Assembly: GCA_034401135.1 (NCBI GenBank)
Contig: JAWZSP010000001.1
Span: 6,634,001 to 6,698,000, forward strand
Length of the DNA: 64,000 nucleotides
From: Volutella citrinella
Taxonomy: Eukaryota > Ascomycota > Sordariomycetes > Hypocreales > Nectriaceae
Direction: 5' to 3'
The position numbers and the translations under genes are program-made. Below the pieces are notes generated by a model. It saw only the letters and a program-made list of their open reading frames with translations, was not told the DNA's origin and ran no database searches. Numbering within the stretch: the first letter of the stretch is position 1; the number at the start of each line of letters is the position of its first letter. This document shows positions 1 to 10,434 of this stretch, in pieces.

Positions 1-1066
1 ATGGAGACTAGAAGATCGCTTCGTGCTTCCTCGGGTCCCAGGTGCGGCCGAGCGTGTGATTTGGCCAAATCCATGTATAGAAGAGGACAATCGACTCACC
101 GACGAACGAGCCAATTGGATTGAGGCAGATCATACGCTGACGGAGCCAGAGGCCCGTCTGTTGTACCAGCCACTTCCATTGGATCTCCCAACTATCAAGA
201 AGAAGCTGCTGATCCAAATGGCGGCTTACGATGGCAATATCGATCGTTACAGCAGACTCGCCAGGCCAACTGCCATGGAGCGTGCCGATTTGCTCTGTGT
301 TGTACGCGGCATCTACCATCACACCATGTTTGCACGCTGGTGGGCTGAAGAAATTGCCACCAACTCCCCACGCGCTACCTGCCAAAAGGAATCGACCTTG
401 AATGCTATCAGAGCTGCGATTTCTGCTCGACGCATCATGATCAACGACACGCAAGAGTTTCACAAAGAGTGGACGTCTCCTGGACCTCAACCATTTCTCA
501 TCTGGTGGCCGCTCCGACCCAAAGCCGAGACGATTCAGGAGCTTGCAGATCGCGTGCCCTCCATGGAAGAGCAAGCAGCTATCGCATGCATCAAATGTGA
601 CTACCAAGGCATTTTCACCAGCATTGACCCAGTCCCCACCTCCTATATGTGGTCTGCTGCCGAAGAAAGTTCCAACTTGTTCTACCGCGACTTTCTTCAG
701 AGAAAGGCGGAGATTTTGGGGCTAAGCATGGACGTGATCAGTGGTAGGGATTACACAGAGGATTCGGAACTGGCAAATTGCTTGGAGCGGGACCTTGAAC
801 CCACGGATGGTATGTTTGAAAGCTCGTTAGATGACGGCCTGCAAGAGCGATACTACTTTGATGACGAACGCGGTCCCTACGACGGAGGCTCGGTTAGGAC
901 AGGCCCTGCCGAAAGGTACGTTTGGGCGTCCCCGGAGCTGTTACGAAAGATGGAGCTGTTTACGGGAGGCCGCAGCTACGACACATCCTGGGCCGACGAC
1001 GTGCAGCTGCCCATGGAGGAAGCGGGTGCTGGTAGTAGGGCATTGAGTTCCACTCATGGCAACTAG
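1..1066 (+). CDS. Hypothetical protein, 3' part only (cut by window edge)
   Basis: The reading frame is open from base 2 to the TAG at 1064-1066, so the gene enters from outside the window; about 354 residues are visible. The first in-frame possible start is only a GTG at 23, and no ATG lies early in the frame, which supports truncation at the edge. The composition is that of a soluble globular protein, rich in Trp and charged residues (for example FARWWAEEI and PFLIWWPLRP), with an acidic, Gly-rich tail after about residue 250. No signal peptide, membrane segment or catalytic motif is visible. I recognise a general resemblance to uncharacterised fungal proteins but cannot name a function. 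No introns are evident in the visible part. Confidence 0.65.
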   Translation, partial: WRLEDRFVLPRVPGAAERVIWPNPCIEEDNRLTDERANWIEADHTLTEPEARLLYQPLPLDLPTIKKKLLIQMAAYDGNIDRYSRLARPTAMERADLLCVVRGIYHHTMFARWWAEEIATNSPRATCQKESTLNAIRAAISARRIMINDTQEFHKEWTSPGPQPFLIWWPLRPKAETIQELADRVPSMEEQAAIACIKCDYQGIFTSIDPVPTSYMWSAAEESSNLFYRDFLQRKAEILGLSMDVISGRDYTEDSELANCLERDLEPTDGMFESSLDDGLQERYYFDDERGPYDGGSVRTGPAERYVWASPELLRKMELFTGGRSYDTSWADDVQLPMEEAGAGSRALSSTHGN

Positions 1067-1969
1067 GATCCGCACCAAGGGACCACTTTAGGTACTAATA
1101 CTATATACAGTTAAGAGTTTTTCTCCGTCATGCCGAGGGAACTTGTGTTTAAATGAGATGAGCCAAGGACCGGCAGCCGTGGAGAGAACTTCGGTTCGGC
1201 CCGCGCTGCCAGGGGCCGACCTCGCCACAAAATTCGCCATTGGCGCTTGGGACGTTCTTCTTCCACTTATGCACTGTAACCATGTGCCAGGGTCCTCGCA
1301 GGATGTAACCAGAATTGGTCCTGCCAGGCACAGGAGGCTGTCTGTCCTGCATTTGGTTGGCTGATCCATCGGGGGCCTTTGGTCCACCCCATGCTCGACG
1401 TAGCGCTTTCAGATCCTTCAGAACTGAATGTGGCGACAGCCAAGACGGTAAAATGGTGATCTAGTTAAACCAAAGCCTCCTAGGGTATGCTACAAAGGTG
1501 TGGACAGGCGACAAGTATCTGATACTTTGGATAAGCTCTTCTTGATGACATGGGCACTGCCCTGCTTCGACCCACACCTGAGTAGCATGATTCGCTTTGT
1601 GGTTACATCAACATGGATATTAACTTGCCGGATGTTCTAGACTCAACTTCCTCCTTCCCTTTGAAGAAACGGATGAGGATTCAGTGGGTTGGCAACACCG
1701 CATGACGAGAAAGAATGACAGCGTGACATGCTGAACATGAAGGTTAATCATAATCTCAGATGATTCCGTGCCGGAGTTAATTTCCGCATGTCATGGGCAC
1801 AAGACATTCACTCCACCTACTACTCTGCATGCCAACTACACCCGCAAGATAGACGCAATGTCTAGGAGAATAAATATGCTGATGTGTTCAAGAAGCAGCG
1901 TGCGAATTCAAGTCAGAACACAACACTCTCGTTATCAATTTCATCTTTAATTGTCCCTCGCTTGTACTC
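1067..1969. other. Intergenic, 0.9 kb
   Basis: Spacer between the edge gene and the LysM gene. Short open frames exist on both strands but none has a plausible start, splice pattern or recognisable motif. The last 200 bp are presumably the LysM promoter; no convincing TATA box was seen. Confidence 0.5.
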
Positions 1970-3829
1970 ATGTTTCTTCCAACACTCGTTTTCTTGGTTC
2001 TTGGAGGTAGCCAGCTCGCATCAGCTTTGGGCCGCCGACTACAACCTCGTGGCTCCAGGCCACAAAACCCATATGATGAGGGGACCACCACTCATTGCAC
2101 TTGGTGGCATGACTACAACGAGGAAGTGTCATGTGATACTATTCTAGAGGACAACACCATCACTCTAGATGAGTTCCGCAAATGGGTAAGCATGTCTCAT
2201 CGCATTAGACACCTTCAAGACTTTACTTGACCACCTTGTCTTTACCGCAATGAAGCGAAGCGCTGACAAGATGATCCCAGAACCCTCGCATCACAGCGGA
2301 CTGTGGTGGGCTCACCATTGGTCGTTCCTACTGTGTGGAGGCGGCATTTGAGCCAGAGCCAGAGCCATCCAAGACCGCGGGCACCCCCACGTCGCCATCA
2401 GCATCCGGGACACCCACCTCGCCATCGCCAACAAACGGTATTCACACAACCCCACTTGATGAAATCTCGTGCACTCACTGATTATTATTCCAGGGGTTGT
2501 AACGCCTTCGCCCACTCAGCCAGGCATGGTCAAGAACTGCAACAAGTTCTACTTTGTCCAAAAGGGACAGACATGCGATGACGTTACTGCCGCAACTGGT
2601 GTTCAGTTCACAAAGCTTCTTGAATGGAACACCGGGATTGGACCAACCTGCCGACTCCTCTGGGCCGATGCAAACATATGTGTTGGCGTTATTGGCTCCG
2701 CCGATCCGACTCCCACGCAGCCTCCAAACACCATTGTTACACCTACGCCTGCCATGCCTGGCATGGTTGACAACTGCAGCCACTTCTTCAAAGTGGGAGA
2801 AGGAGACACGTGCAAATCCATTGGCGAGTATCATTCTATTCCCGAAGCCGATATCATCAAGTGGAATCCTCTCGTTGGACCAGAATGCAGAGATATCTGG
2901 TTGGGCTACTATGTTTGCTGGCAGACGATAGGCTATATACGACCAACGCCTACACCATCTCCCACTACCACCGGAACCGGCGTGGCGACTCCTACGGCCA
3001 TTCAGCCAGGCATGGTAGCTGACTGTGACAAGTTCCATTTCGTCATCAAGAATCAGCTATGCGGCGACATAGCCAAGACCTATGGCATCACCTTGGACGA
3101 CTTTTATAAGTGGAATCCGGGTCTCAAGGGTGACTGCGGGAACCTCTGGGCTGATGTCAATGTCTGCGTTCACGTCAAAGGCTACACTCCAACGCCCACG
3201 GACCCTGGAAATGGAATCGAGACCCCATCGCCTTCCCAGAGCGGCATGATTAAGAACTGTGAAACGTTCCACAAGGTTGAGCAAGGTCAAAATTGTGCCT
3301 GGATTGGTGCCAAGTATGGCATCGCACCCAGCAGGCTCCAGGAGTGGCACACGTCAATTGGGCCCGGTTGCTCCGGACTATGGCTTGGGTCCTATGTCTG
3401 TGTGCGTCCTCAGGGCTACCGACCACCTACAACGCTTGAATGCTATAACAACGGCTGGGTATGGGGCGACAACTACCAAGCTGCCTGGGATTCTGTAAAG
3501 CAATGGTGCGACGGTAAGGATACTAGCGACGGTAGCTACGGGTACCAGCCCGGCCAGATTAAGTACGGCTGCTTTAACACTCCTTTCGGGCCTCACGCAA
3601 TTAGATGGGTAGGTCGCAACGATTTCGGAAGCGGCGCTTCGCTCGAGCCGTCTATATGCGAGAACATGTTGTACCACCTGATGCAAAACTGCCCTAAGGG
3701 TGGCAAGTCCTGGTTTGAGGGCTGGTATGTTGAGTAAGTTGTCCCGAGATCCTGAGCAAGAGATGATTCAAAGCTAATACATAGCTTCTATCTAGGGGCT
3801 CTGTGCCTGAGGGCGGCAGCAGATGCTAA
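1970..3829 (+). CDS. Secreted protein with five LysM modules
   Basis: Model: exons 1970-2185, 2281-2437, 2494-3733, 3796-3829; 548 aa. The ATG at 1970 gives a secretion signal (MFLPTLVFLVLGG...SALG). Five LysM-like modules follow, each with the core pattern of Cys-x-x-[IV], a W-[NH] at the centre and a final [YINV]-C-V: one split by intron 1 (about residues 40-95), then four separated by Thr/Pro linkers. LysM binds chitin or N-acetylglucosamine oligomers. Fungal proteins of this type shield hyphal walls or hide chitin fragments from host receptors. After the last module lies a Cys-rich C-terminal domain of about 110 residues without LysM features. The final tiny exon adds GSVPEGGSRC; without it the frame would stop at 3737, and splicing at GTAAGT/CTAG restores a Cys end. 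The duplicated DNA described at 3831 begins one base after this stop codon. Role as effector is inference. Confidence 0.85.
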
Positions 3830-3830
3830 A

Positions 3831-4078
3831 GGGAGGATATTCGACCCTCCAGTTGAGATGTTGGGTATGACATCTACTGTGAAATTTGCTGTGGTTTCTA
3901 TTGTGTATATATCAGGCTGTGTGTTGCACGGGCTTGTTGACTATCTTCCATTCGACCCTCCAGGCCAAGGACATTGGGTTCTTTTACTACGGCATTGCGC
4001 TCGGTACAAGCGCAGCGCAACTCAACGGGCTGCTTAACTTTACTGATCTATCTCACATTCTTTTTGGTTCCGACTTTA
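3831..4078 (+). pseudogene. Broken partial copy of the downstream amidohydrolase gene
   Basis: Bases 3955-4078 repeat the downstream gene at about 5809-5932 at roughly 90% identity, encoding the same peptide region (SAAQLNGLL and HILFGSDF are legible), and 3831-3852 repeats 5795-5816. In the copy these two pieces are split by a 97-bp insert. The fragment covers only the C-terminal metal-site region, has no start, and runs into unrelated sequence after the FGSD motif, so it cannot be functional. It sits directly behind the LysM stop codon. A three-base deletion and several substitutions separate it from the source. Confidence 0.8.
3839..3963. repeat. 14-bp direct repeat flanking a 97-bp insert
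   Basis: ATTCGACCCTCCAG occurs at 3839-3852 and again at 3950-3963. The DNA between (3853-3949) has no counterpart in the parent copy near 5816, whereas both flanks do. This is what a small insertion with target-site duplication, or a replication-slippage repair event, would leave. The insert is too short and featureless to name an element. Confidence 0.7.
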
Positions 4079-4973
4079 TAACTCCCTTAGTATAGCGCGA
4101 CTAATCCAGTCGCTAATAGCTATAATAGAAACCATTATACTAACCCCGCTCGCCGACGTAAGGACTCTCGGATAGCTAACGTAAGGCCCACCAGTTTCCT
4201 ACACCTGGCTGCTCTGGTTCATAACATCCCCGGGACCGCTGCATTTAGTTCATTCTGATGAGGGGACCAGGCGCTGTGGAGGATGTCATGGTTACTCCAA
4301 TTTACGGGTTTGGCGTTTGAGACAATGGGCTTGTGAGAATGGGCACATGTTGGGAACTCTCAGCTTAGGAAACCCTGCAAGGGAGATCACACACCTACCG
4401 ACCTGATGTGACATTGCTCCCTGCTTTACATGGGGTGCGCGGAGCCACATCATGCGGCCATCATTGCATGGGCTTGAAAGTTGCCACTAAAAGAGCCGAG
4501 TCTATGCTAAGAATCTTGGGGAAGTCCACCCGAACGGTCGGATCCGTTCCGTGGGAGGAGAACGGTGCCTTGCGGGAACGGAATGATCCCGACCTGGATC
4601 GTCACATGCCGGAAATGAGGTCACTGATTGCCCGTGTTCCATTCTTCTCACCCTGATCCCATACCGCGCCAAGACATCGATTAAGGAAGCAGGTTACTAT
4701 CAGAATTGTCTGCCAATTTGGTCTTGTTTCGTTCAGCTCCGCTCACCTATCACGTAATCCCTGGCCACGGCGGGGTTCTCTTGCTCAAGCTCCTGTATTA
4801 TGGACCGCTTGATGCAGCCAGTGATCCGAGTGGCTTTAGCGTACGGGCTACCAGCTACCCTGGGAGGTGTTATTGCAAGCCATAAGACTCTGCAAGGTCT
4901 CTCCAATTTGTGTTTGGTCTCGTCCTCCGACCCTCCGCCGACGTACTCTTTTCACCTATTATTTCATAAAGCA
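4079..4973. other. Intergenic, 0.9 kb
   Basis: Sequence between the broken copy and the intact amidohydrolase gene. An AT-rich part at 4085-4180 with several short TA/AATAG repeats may be degenerate element sequence. The remainder shows no gene. It must hold the amidohydrolase promoter. Confidence 0.4.
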
Positions 4974-6086
4974 ATGGTTCGACTTTGCGAGTTTCTGGCC
5001 CTCAGTGCCTCCTTTAGTTCAGTCTTGGCCCAGGGGCGGATTGACACCCACATCCACGCGCTGCCACCACCATACATACAAGCCCTGAAAGCTGCTGGTG
5101 GGGACCCTTCCGGTTATCCCAGCCCTGACTGGACTCTTGAAGCTACGATTCAATCTATGAACCACATCAACACCGACATTGGTTAGTTAGACTGAGTAGA
5201 CATGGCAGGCGGCGTTCTAGGGACTGACTGAAACAAATTGATAGGTATCCTATCTCTTTCCACTCCTGGAATTCCTATCGCAGGAACTGGACAGAAGGCT
5301 AGAGATCTCGCCCGCACCATCAATGAGTATTTCGGCAACATCACCTTGGAGAGGAGGTATACGAACCGTGTTGGGTTCTTCGGTGTTTTGCCTGACTGGC
5401 AAGACGTGAATGGGACTTTGAACGAGTTAGACTACCTGTACCAAAAGCAGAAACTCTGCAGCGGTGTGACGGCGTACACGACCTACGGAGACATGCTTCT
5501 TGGAAACCCTCTGTACCAACCCATCTGGGACCGTCTGGAGAAGTACAAGGCTCTTGTTTTCCTCCACCCAGGCGTTCTTGCCGTAACACCGAAATTCATC
5601 GCCTCGACACTTCCCCAGCCCATCGTCGACTATCCTATCGCCACCACCCGCGCCGCCGTGGATCTTGTCATGACGCAAACCTTGCGCCGTTGCCCCAACG
5701 TCGATGTTATCCTCTCACATGCCGGAGGGACACTTCCTTTTGTGGGACAAAGGGCCACAGGAAGCTTGGCCATTCAAAGCATCAGCCAAGACCTGGGAGG
5801 ATACTCGGCCCTCCAGGCCAAGAAGGATTTTGGGCGCTTTTACTACGACATTGCGCTCAGTACAAGCGCAGCGCAACTCAACGGGCTGCTTGACTTTACT
5901 GATCCATCTCACATTCTTTTTGGTTCCGACTTTCCCTATGCTCCGCAATTTGCGATTGATGCGTTGCTAGCAGGGTATGCTGCCTTCGTTGCCTCGGATA
6001 GCCGTGGCGAGGAGGTTAGTCCATTTCGTCTGCGGCAGAATTCGCTTGAACTTCTCCGAAAGCATGCCTTAAGCAAGCGCTTTTGA
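4974..6086 (+). CDS. 6-methylsalicylate decarboxylase-like amidohydrolase
   Basis: Exons 4974-5181 and 5245-6086, 349 aa. It belongs to the ACMSD/amidohydrolase-2 family of metal-dependent decarboxylases. Visible metal-site elements: HIH near residue 26 (DTHIHALPPPY), the mid-protein His in VFLHPG, SHAGGTLPF, and the late Asp in LFGSDFPY. Family members in fungal patulin, yanuthone and related pathways remove CO2 from 6-methylsalicylate to give m-cresol; other members act on related aromatic acids. The start at 4974 gives a hydrophobic leader ending near VLAQG that looks like a secretion signal, unusual for a family mostly regarded as cytosolic. An upstream in-frame start at 4800 would put that segment internally. 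The next gene is a P450 on the same strand, a pairing typical of 6-MSA pathways. A partial duplicate lies upstream. Exact substrate is inferred. Confidence 0.85.
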
Positions 6087-6672
6087 TGCTGAGCCGGACA
6101 CGTTATCTCCTCTAGACACCATCCCTGATTATATCTGCACTCGTCTCTGGCATGACTTGTTGCAATGGTGTTGTGCTCTTCAAAACAAATTGCATCCTGA
6201 ATATCTTGACGGATACGGGACTCTAGAGCCGCTTTGGAGGTTAGAATCGTGGGGGTGACTGCGCAGACGCTAGATAGCACTACAAAATACACTCTCCGAA
6301 TCTCATTTCACGAGCAAGTCCCTAAAGCAAGTCCCTAAATATCTTTTCTGAAGCCTTGGCCGTGACATGGTGTGATGTGTCCTCGCAATGCCATATCGCA
6401 TCACTGCTCGCAGGGTGACAGAAGGGCATGCATACGACCCGGGAATTGAAACACGGACGTCGGAGTGGAAGGTGGCCTTCGTCGGGATTGTTCCGATTCG
6501 TCATTCCTGGCGGACTTGGACTCCCTGGCCGGTGACGCCACCTCGGTCAGCAGCTTACCCTGCAATCAATTTTCGAGCTCCCTCATTTAAGACCCTCTCT
6601 GAAGCTTCGATAATCGGCAAGCCCCGCCTCATTGACTGCCCTCATTGACTGTCCTCACTTGTAACATCCAAC
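6087..6672. other. Intergenic, promoter region of the P450 gene
   Basis: About 0.6 kb between the amidohydrolase stop and the P450 ATG. A near-duplicate GCAAGTCCCTAAA repeat is visible at 6313-6338. No gene seen. Confidence 0.4.
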
Positions 6673-8421
6673 ATGTTGAGCCATCTTCTCCACATCGACT
6701 TTGCTAGTCTCATTCAACGCTACCCTGTGCCTTTGAGCCTGACCCTGACAGCTGTGGTCACTGGTATTTTTTCCCTTGCTTTGAGAGAGTTTTTCAAACC
6801 AGTTGGCAAAAGAAGGGCCAAGAATGGCACGATACCCCGACTCCCCCCAGGGCCTCGGGGACTTCCCATCTTGGGCGCGCTCGGGGAGATGGGACGAGCA
6901 GGAAACGAGTTTGGAGAGGGATCAATCAGAGAAATGGTAAGCAATTCCTGAACTGGCAAGGCTCTACTGAAAAGTCTCAATGGAGATGCTAACCGTACTG
7001 TAATGAACAGCTCAAGGGGCTTGCAGACCGGTATGGTGAGATGACAACCCTCCACATTGGCTCCAAGACGTGGGTTTTGCTTAACTCCCATCGTGTCACC
7101 AACGAAATCATCGCCAAACGTGGAAGCAAAACAAATACTCGGTCGCCCATGCCCATCTCCAGTGGCCTTGTCAGCCGTGATCGACGTTCTTTAATCCTTC
7201 CCCAGGAAGAGTGGACTGAACGAAGACGCGTCATGCATGGGCTCCTGAGCGGCACGGCTCTAAAGCAGTACGGGGAGTGGCAAGAGGAGGAGAGCACCAA
7301 GATGATGACCGAGTATGTGCACGAACCTGGGAAGTGGTACCGCCATCACTATCGATACGCCAACTCGGTCATTGTTCGTATCGCCCTCGGCGAACAGCCG
7401 AACAAAACGCAGGAGGAACTCGAGGAAATGCAGAACTCCGTCACCTTCTTTGTCGGCAGCATCGGGAGAAGCGTTGTTGACTGGTTTCCCGACCTGGCGA
7501 AGCTGCCTTGGTTTCTTCAGCCCTGGCGGCCGTACTGGGCGCGTCTCGGGCAGTGGAACTACGACCTGTACGCAAAGTGGTACAATCCCGTCAAGGAGAA
7601 GGTCGAGTCTGGTACTGCACCACCTTCATTTGTGCGGGACTACCTGATGCACCCAGAAGCACGTTTCAAGGGCGACAGCGACGACCTCATGTACGTTGCC
7701 ATGCAGCTGATCGAGGCGGGCAGTGACACCACCCGCGAAGCGCTGAACATCATGACCATGGCAGCGTTGGAACATCCGGATGTTTTTGCCAAAGCCCGAA
7801 CCGAAGTTGACCGCGTCTGTGGCATCGGAGAAGACGCACGGCTGGCTACGCTTGCGGACATGGACGAATTGCGCTTCATCTGCGCAATGGCCAAGGAAGT
7901 TCTGCGGTGGCGACCAATCTTTCCGTTGACTCCCGACCATACTGCTTCTGAAGACATCGAGTTTGAGGGTTACTACTTTCCTGCCGGTACTGGGTTCACA
8001 ATCAATGGAGCGGCTGTTTGTAGCGAGTGTGACGACCCGGAGAAGTTCAAGCCTGAGCGTTGGCTTGATGGCCACGAAACAGACATTGCTCATGGCCTGT
8101 GGCAGTTTGGCGGTGGTCGACGTATCTGTGTCGGCTACCGACTTGCTCAACGCAGCCTGTTTCTCAACATTGCTCGACTGGTGCAGTGCATCGACTACAA
8201 GCCTGTAAGTCATTCTCCCGCAAAAATGTGGCTGGCTGATTGGAATTGGAGTCGCTGATCGATCATAGAATGGCCCCTACGATCCCAAAGTGTTGAGACT
8301 CGAAGCTCTGGATGAACCATTTCCTGTGAAGGCTACTATTCGTGGTGGAACTTACAAGAAGATGATTCTTGAGGAGGCACGCAACACAGAGGCAGTGAAG
8401 AAGACGCATGTTGAGAACTGA
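6673..8421 (+). CDS. Cytochrome P450, patulin-type (CYP619-like) group
   Basis: Exons 6673-6936, 7011-8204, 8269-8421; 536 aa. An N-terminal membrane anchor (about residues 20-40) is followed by the Pro-rich hinge LPPGPRGLPILG. Canonical motifs are present: I-helix EAGSDTTR, K-helix EVLR, the PERW motif, and the heme loop FGGGRRICVG with the Cys ligand. Length is normal for a microsomal fungal P450. From overall look and from the neighbouring decarboxylase I place it near the CYP619 enzymes that hydroxylate m-cresol, but this is recall of the family and not an alignment. The enzyme would need NADPH-P450 reductase, encoded elsewhere. The third exon supplies the last 50 residues; stopping at the read-through TGA near 8258 would lose them. 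Confidence 0.85.
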
Positions 8422-8780
8422 GAACGCTTCTCAGTTCTCAGTTGTACCAAGGTTCTTGGGAGTGAATATGAGTTATTTCATTTAAAGATTGGTACTCGTA
8501 GCGTGGAGATGTCATCCGGCTGTTCAAAGCTATCAGTCAAATCTCAAGCACATCAATGGATGACTGATTTGACTGCATGTATTCTTCAAGAAATATACGC
8601 GTTCGTCGATAACTGTAACAAACTGGAAACTAAATGTATGTAGGTTGGTCTCTTGAATAAAGAGGCATTGATGCAGCATCTTTTTGATATGATTGTTCCT
8701 GTTTGTGCAACCCGCATGCCCACATGTTGAATAGATTCACATAACAGCAGTTTGACTAAAGAAGTTTGACTACAGAATTC
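8422..8780. other. Convergent 3' intergenic
   Basis: Tail-to-tail spacer between the P450 and the alpha/beta hydrolase gene, AT-rich, with no gene or obvious structure apart from likely polyadenylation sequence. Confidence 0.4.
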
Positions 8781-10025
8781 CTAATTTCGCAGTAGTCGAT
8801 CAGATGCCCATCGTCGCATTCTCTGCGTGGCACTCCCATCCAGCCCGTGGACACCTTCAAGAAGAATAGCATCGTGAACTTCCCCAACAGGCATGTCAAG
8901 CTGTAGCAGCAGTCCCGTATTCCGCGTACGTACTGCCTCATAGAATTCGCGCACATGATCTCGGAACACCTCCTCCCGCCCACAGCTCACATACAGTGCT
9001 TCGGTAATTTTCTGGACAGATCCAAGCCAGGAACGATCACCGTCAAGAGGAAGGGCCGGATGCCCAACACCAGGGTTGATGGTGTAGTCTTTCTCGTGCA
9101 TCACCTGTAGTCTTGTGGAGTCCAAAGTCCTCTTTGAAAGCATATCGATGCCATCATTCTGCTGAAACGAAGCCGTATCGGTCCGGGCACTGACCCAAGG
9201 GGACACGAGGAAGACACCTGCGAGGAGTTGGCCATCCCTCAGCTTGACCGGCGATATCCCCGGAACTGGCTGGGAGAGGTGGAAGAGAAGCTGTATGGAT
9301 AGATTTCCGCCGGCTGAATCGCCGCCCAGAATGAGGCTGCTGGGACTAATTCCCATGTCGAAGAGATGCTGGAGAGCTGCAGCGGCCTGCTTTAGTTGTG
9401 TTGGGTACTTTGCTCCAGGGGCCAAGCTGTAATGCAGCACCGCGACTGCGATCTCATGCTTCCCCTCCTTCGCAAGTCCATAAGTGGGCTTCACGTAAGA
9501 ATTCCAGCACCAGTTGAGGTGACCCTCGTTCAAAGGCGCCATGTAGCCGCCCCCGTGGAAAAAGAGCACAAATTTTGTGGCTCTCTCACGATTGCCAACC
9601 CAAAGAATGGACGCAGGAGGGTCGACTTCGAGTTGCTGGACATCCGAGATGGGAGGCTTGTCGCTGTTGGGCTGATTCTGGTGCTGATTTTGCTGCTTTT
9701 TGATCCATGTTGCATATACCTGTGAAGTCGTAGGCGAGAGTGCCTGAATATGGCGAGGCTTGAGATGACCCAGAGCGAGGCCAAAGACTGTGCTTGTCAG
9801 CCATAGCTTCACAGGGACTTGTCGCCTCCTGGCTGCGAAGAAAGAAAGGGAACAAGCGAGCAGAAATTTTATGGGGGCTGTGGCGCGCCGTCAGTGAGTT
9901 CTACTGGATATCAAAGTCGCCCTTCTCGGCGAGGCCTGTTTCGGAGGGTTCTACGAACCTGAAGCGAGACGGATCATGAGGTCCACCACCTCCAGTACTG
10001 AAAGTGTTGGCTTGCCTGACGACAT
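8781..10025 (-). CDS. Alpha/beta hydrolase, HSL-type esterase
   Basis: Complement of exons 9959-10025 and 8781-9877; 387 aa. The ATG at 10025 starts a short first exon (MSSGKPTLSVLEVVDLM). An 81-bp GT-AG intron then joins it in frame to a hydrophobic stretch (KFLLACSLSFFAA), a likely membrane anchor, matching how fungal members of this group begin; the alternative start is only a GTG at 9812. Hormone-sensitive-lipase signatures are clear: oxyanion loop HGGGY, nucleophile elbow GDSAGG, and the terminal His in GEVHDA. It should hydrolyse a carboxylic ester. The gene is divergent from the SDR at 10435 with about 410 bp between starts, suggesting a shared promoter. A role with the P450 and decarboxylase is possible but unproven. 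Confidence 0.87.
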
Positions 10026-10434
10026 GGTAGCTCTCCGCCCGTGTTGTTTTTTCTAAACAGAAGATTTTTGCGCCAGGATTATCATGCGGTTCACAAATGG
10101 GGTTCCGATTAAAAGTCATGAAGACAAACCGAGGCTCCTTGCTAGTAGATGCGGGGCGGACGGGATGATCCCGACGGCGTCGGAGACTCCCAGATGCCGA
10201 CCCCGCCGCGGGTTGGATCATCGGGACGCAGCCGTTCACGAAGGGCAGAGCGGACATCTGCGGGCGATCACTGCCACTTAGATAGATTTCTTAGAGTATG
10301 TTAACCCTGCCAACCTCATCGGTCGGGGTTCTTGGGCTGCCTCCCGTCTTCGTGATGGTACTACTGCATTCGAAGAGAGCTTAATTCTCAAGAGAACAGC
10401 TTCAAATTTTCGTTGACATCACTTACCATCCAAT
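10026..10434. promoter_or_regulatory. Shared divergent promoter region
   Basis: About 410 bp between the starts of the alpha/beta hydrolase (minus) and the SDR (plus). No clear TATA box; the WATCTARGCGC motif of the core cluster is absent here. Confidence 0.4.

Noticed and set aside
8..607. Long minus-strand open frame opposite the left-edge gene
   Set aside because: It starts and stops without motif or intron logic and is explained by the codon bias of the plus-strand gene, whose frame is longer and runs off the edge.
2475..3038. Minus-strand frame inside the LysM gene
   Set aside because: It mirrors the repetitive LysM modules; no family motifs and the plus strand is clearly coding.
3831..4078. 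Repeat-induced point mutation as the cause of the copy's divergence
   Set aside because: The duplicate is far shorter than usual RIP targets and the few changes are mixed in type.
9813..9877. Start of the alpha/beta hydrolase at a GTG
   Set aside because: An upstream ATG exon with a proper intron joins in frame and gives the N-terminus expected of the family.
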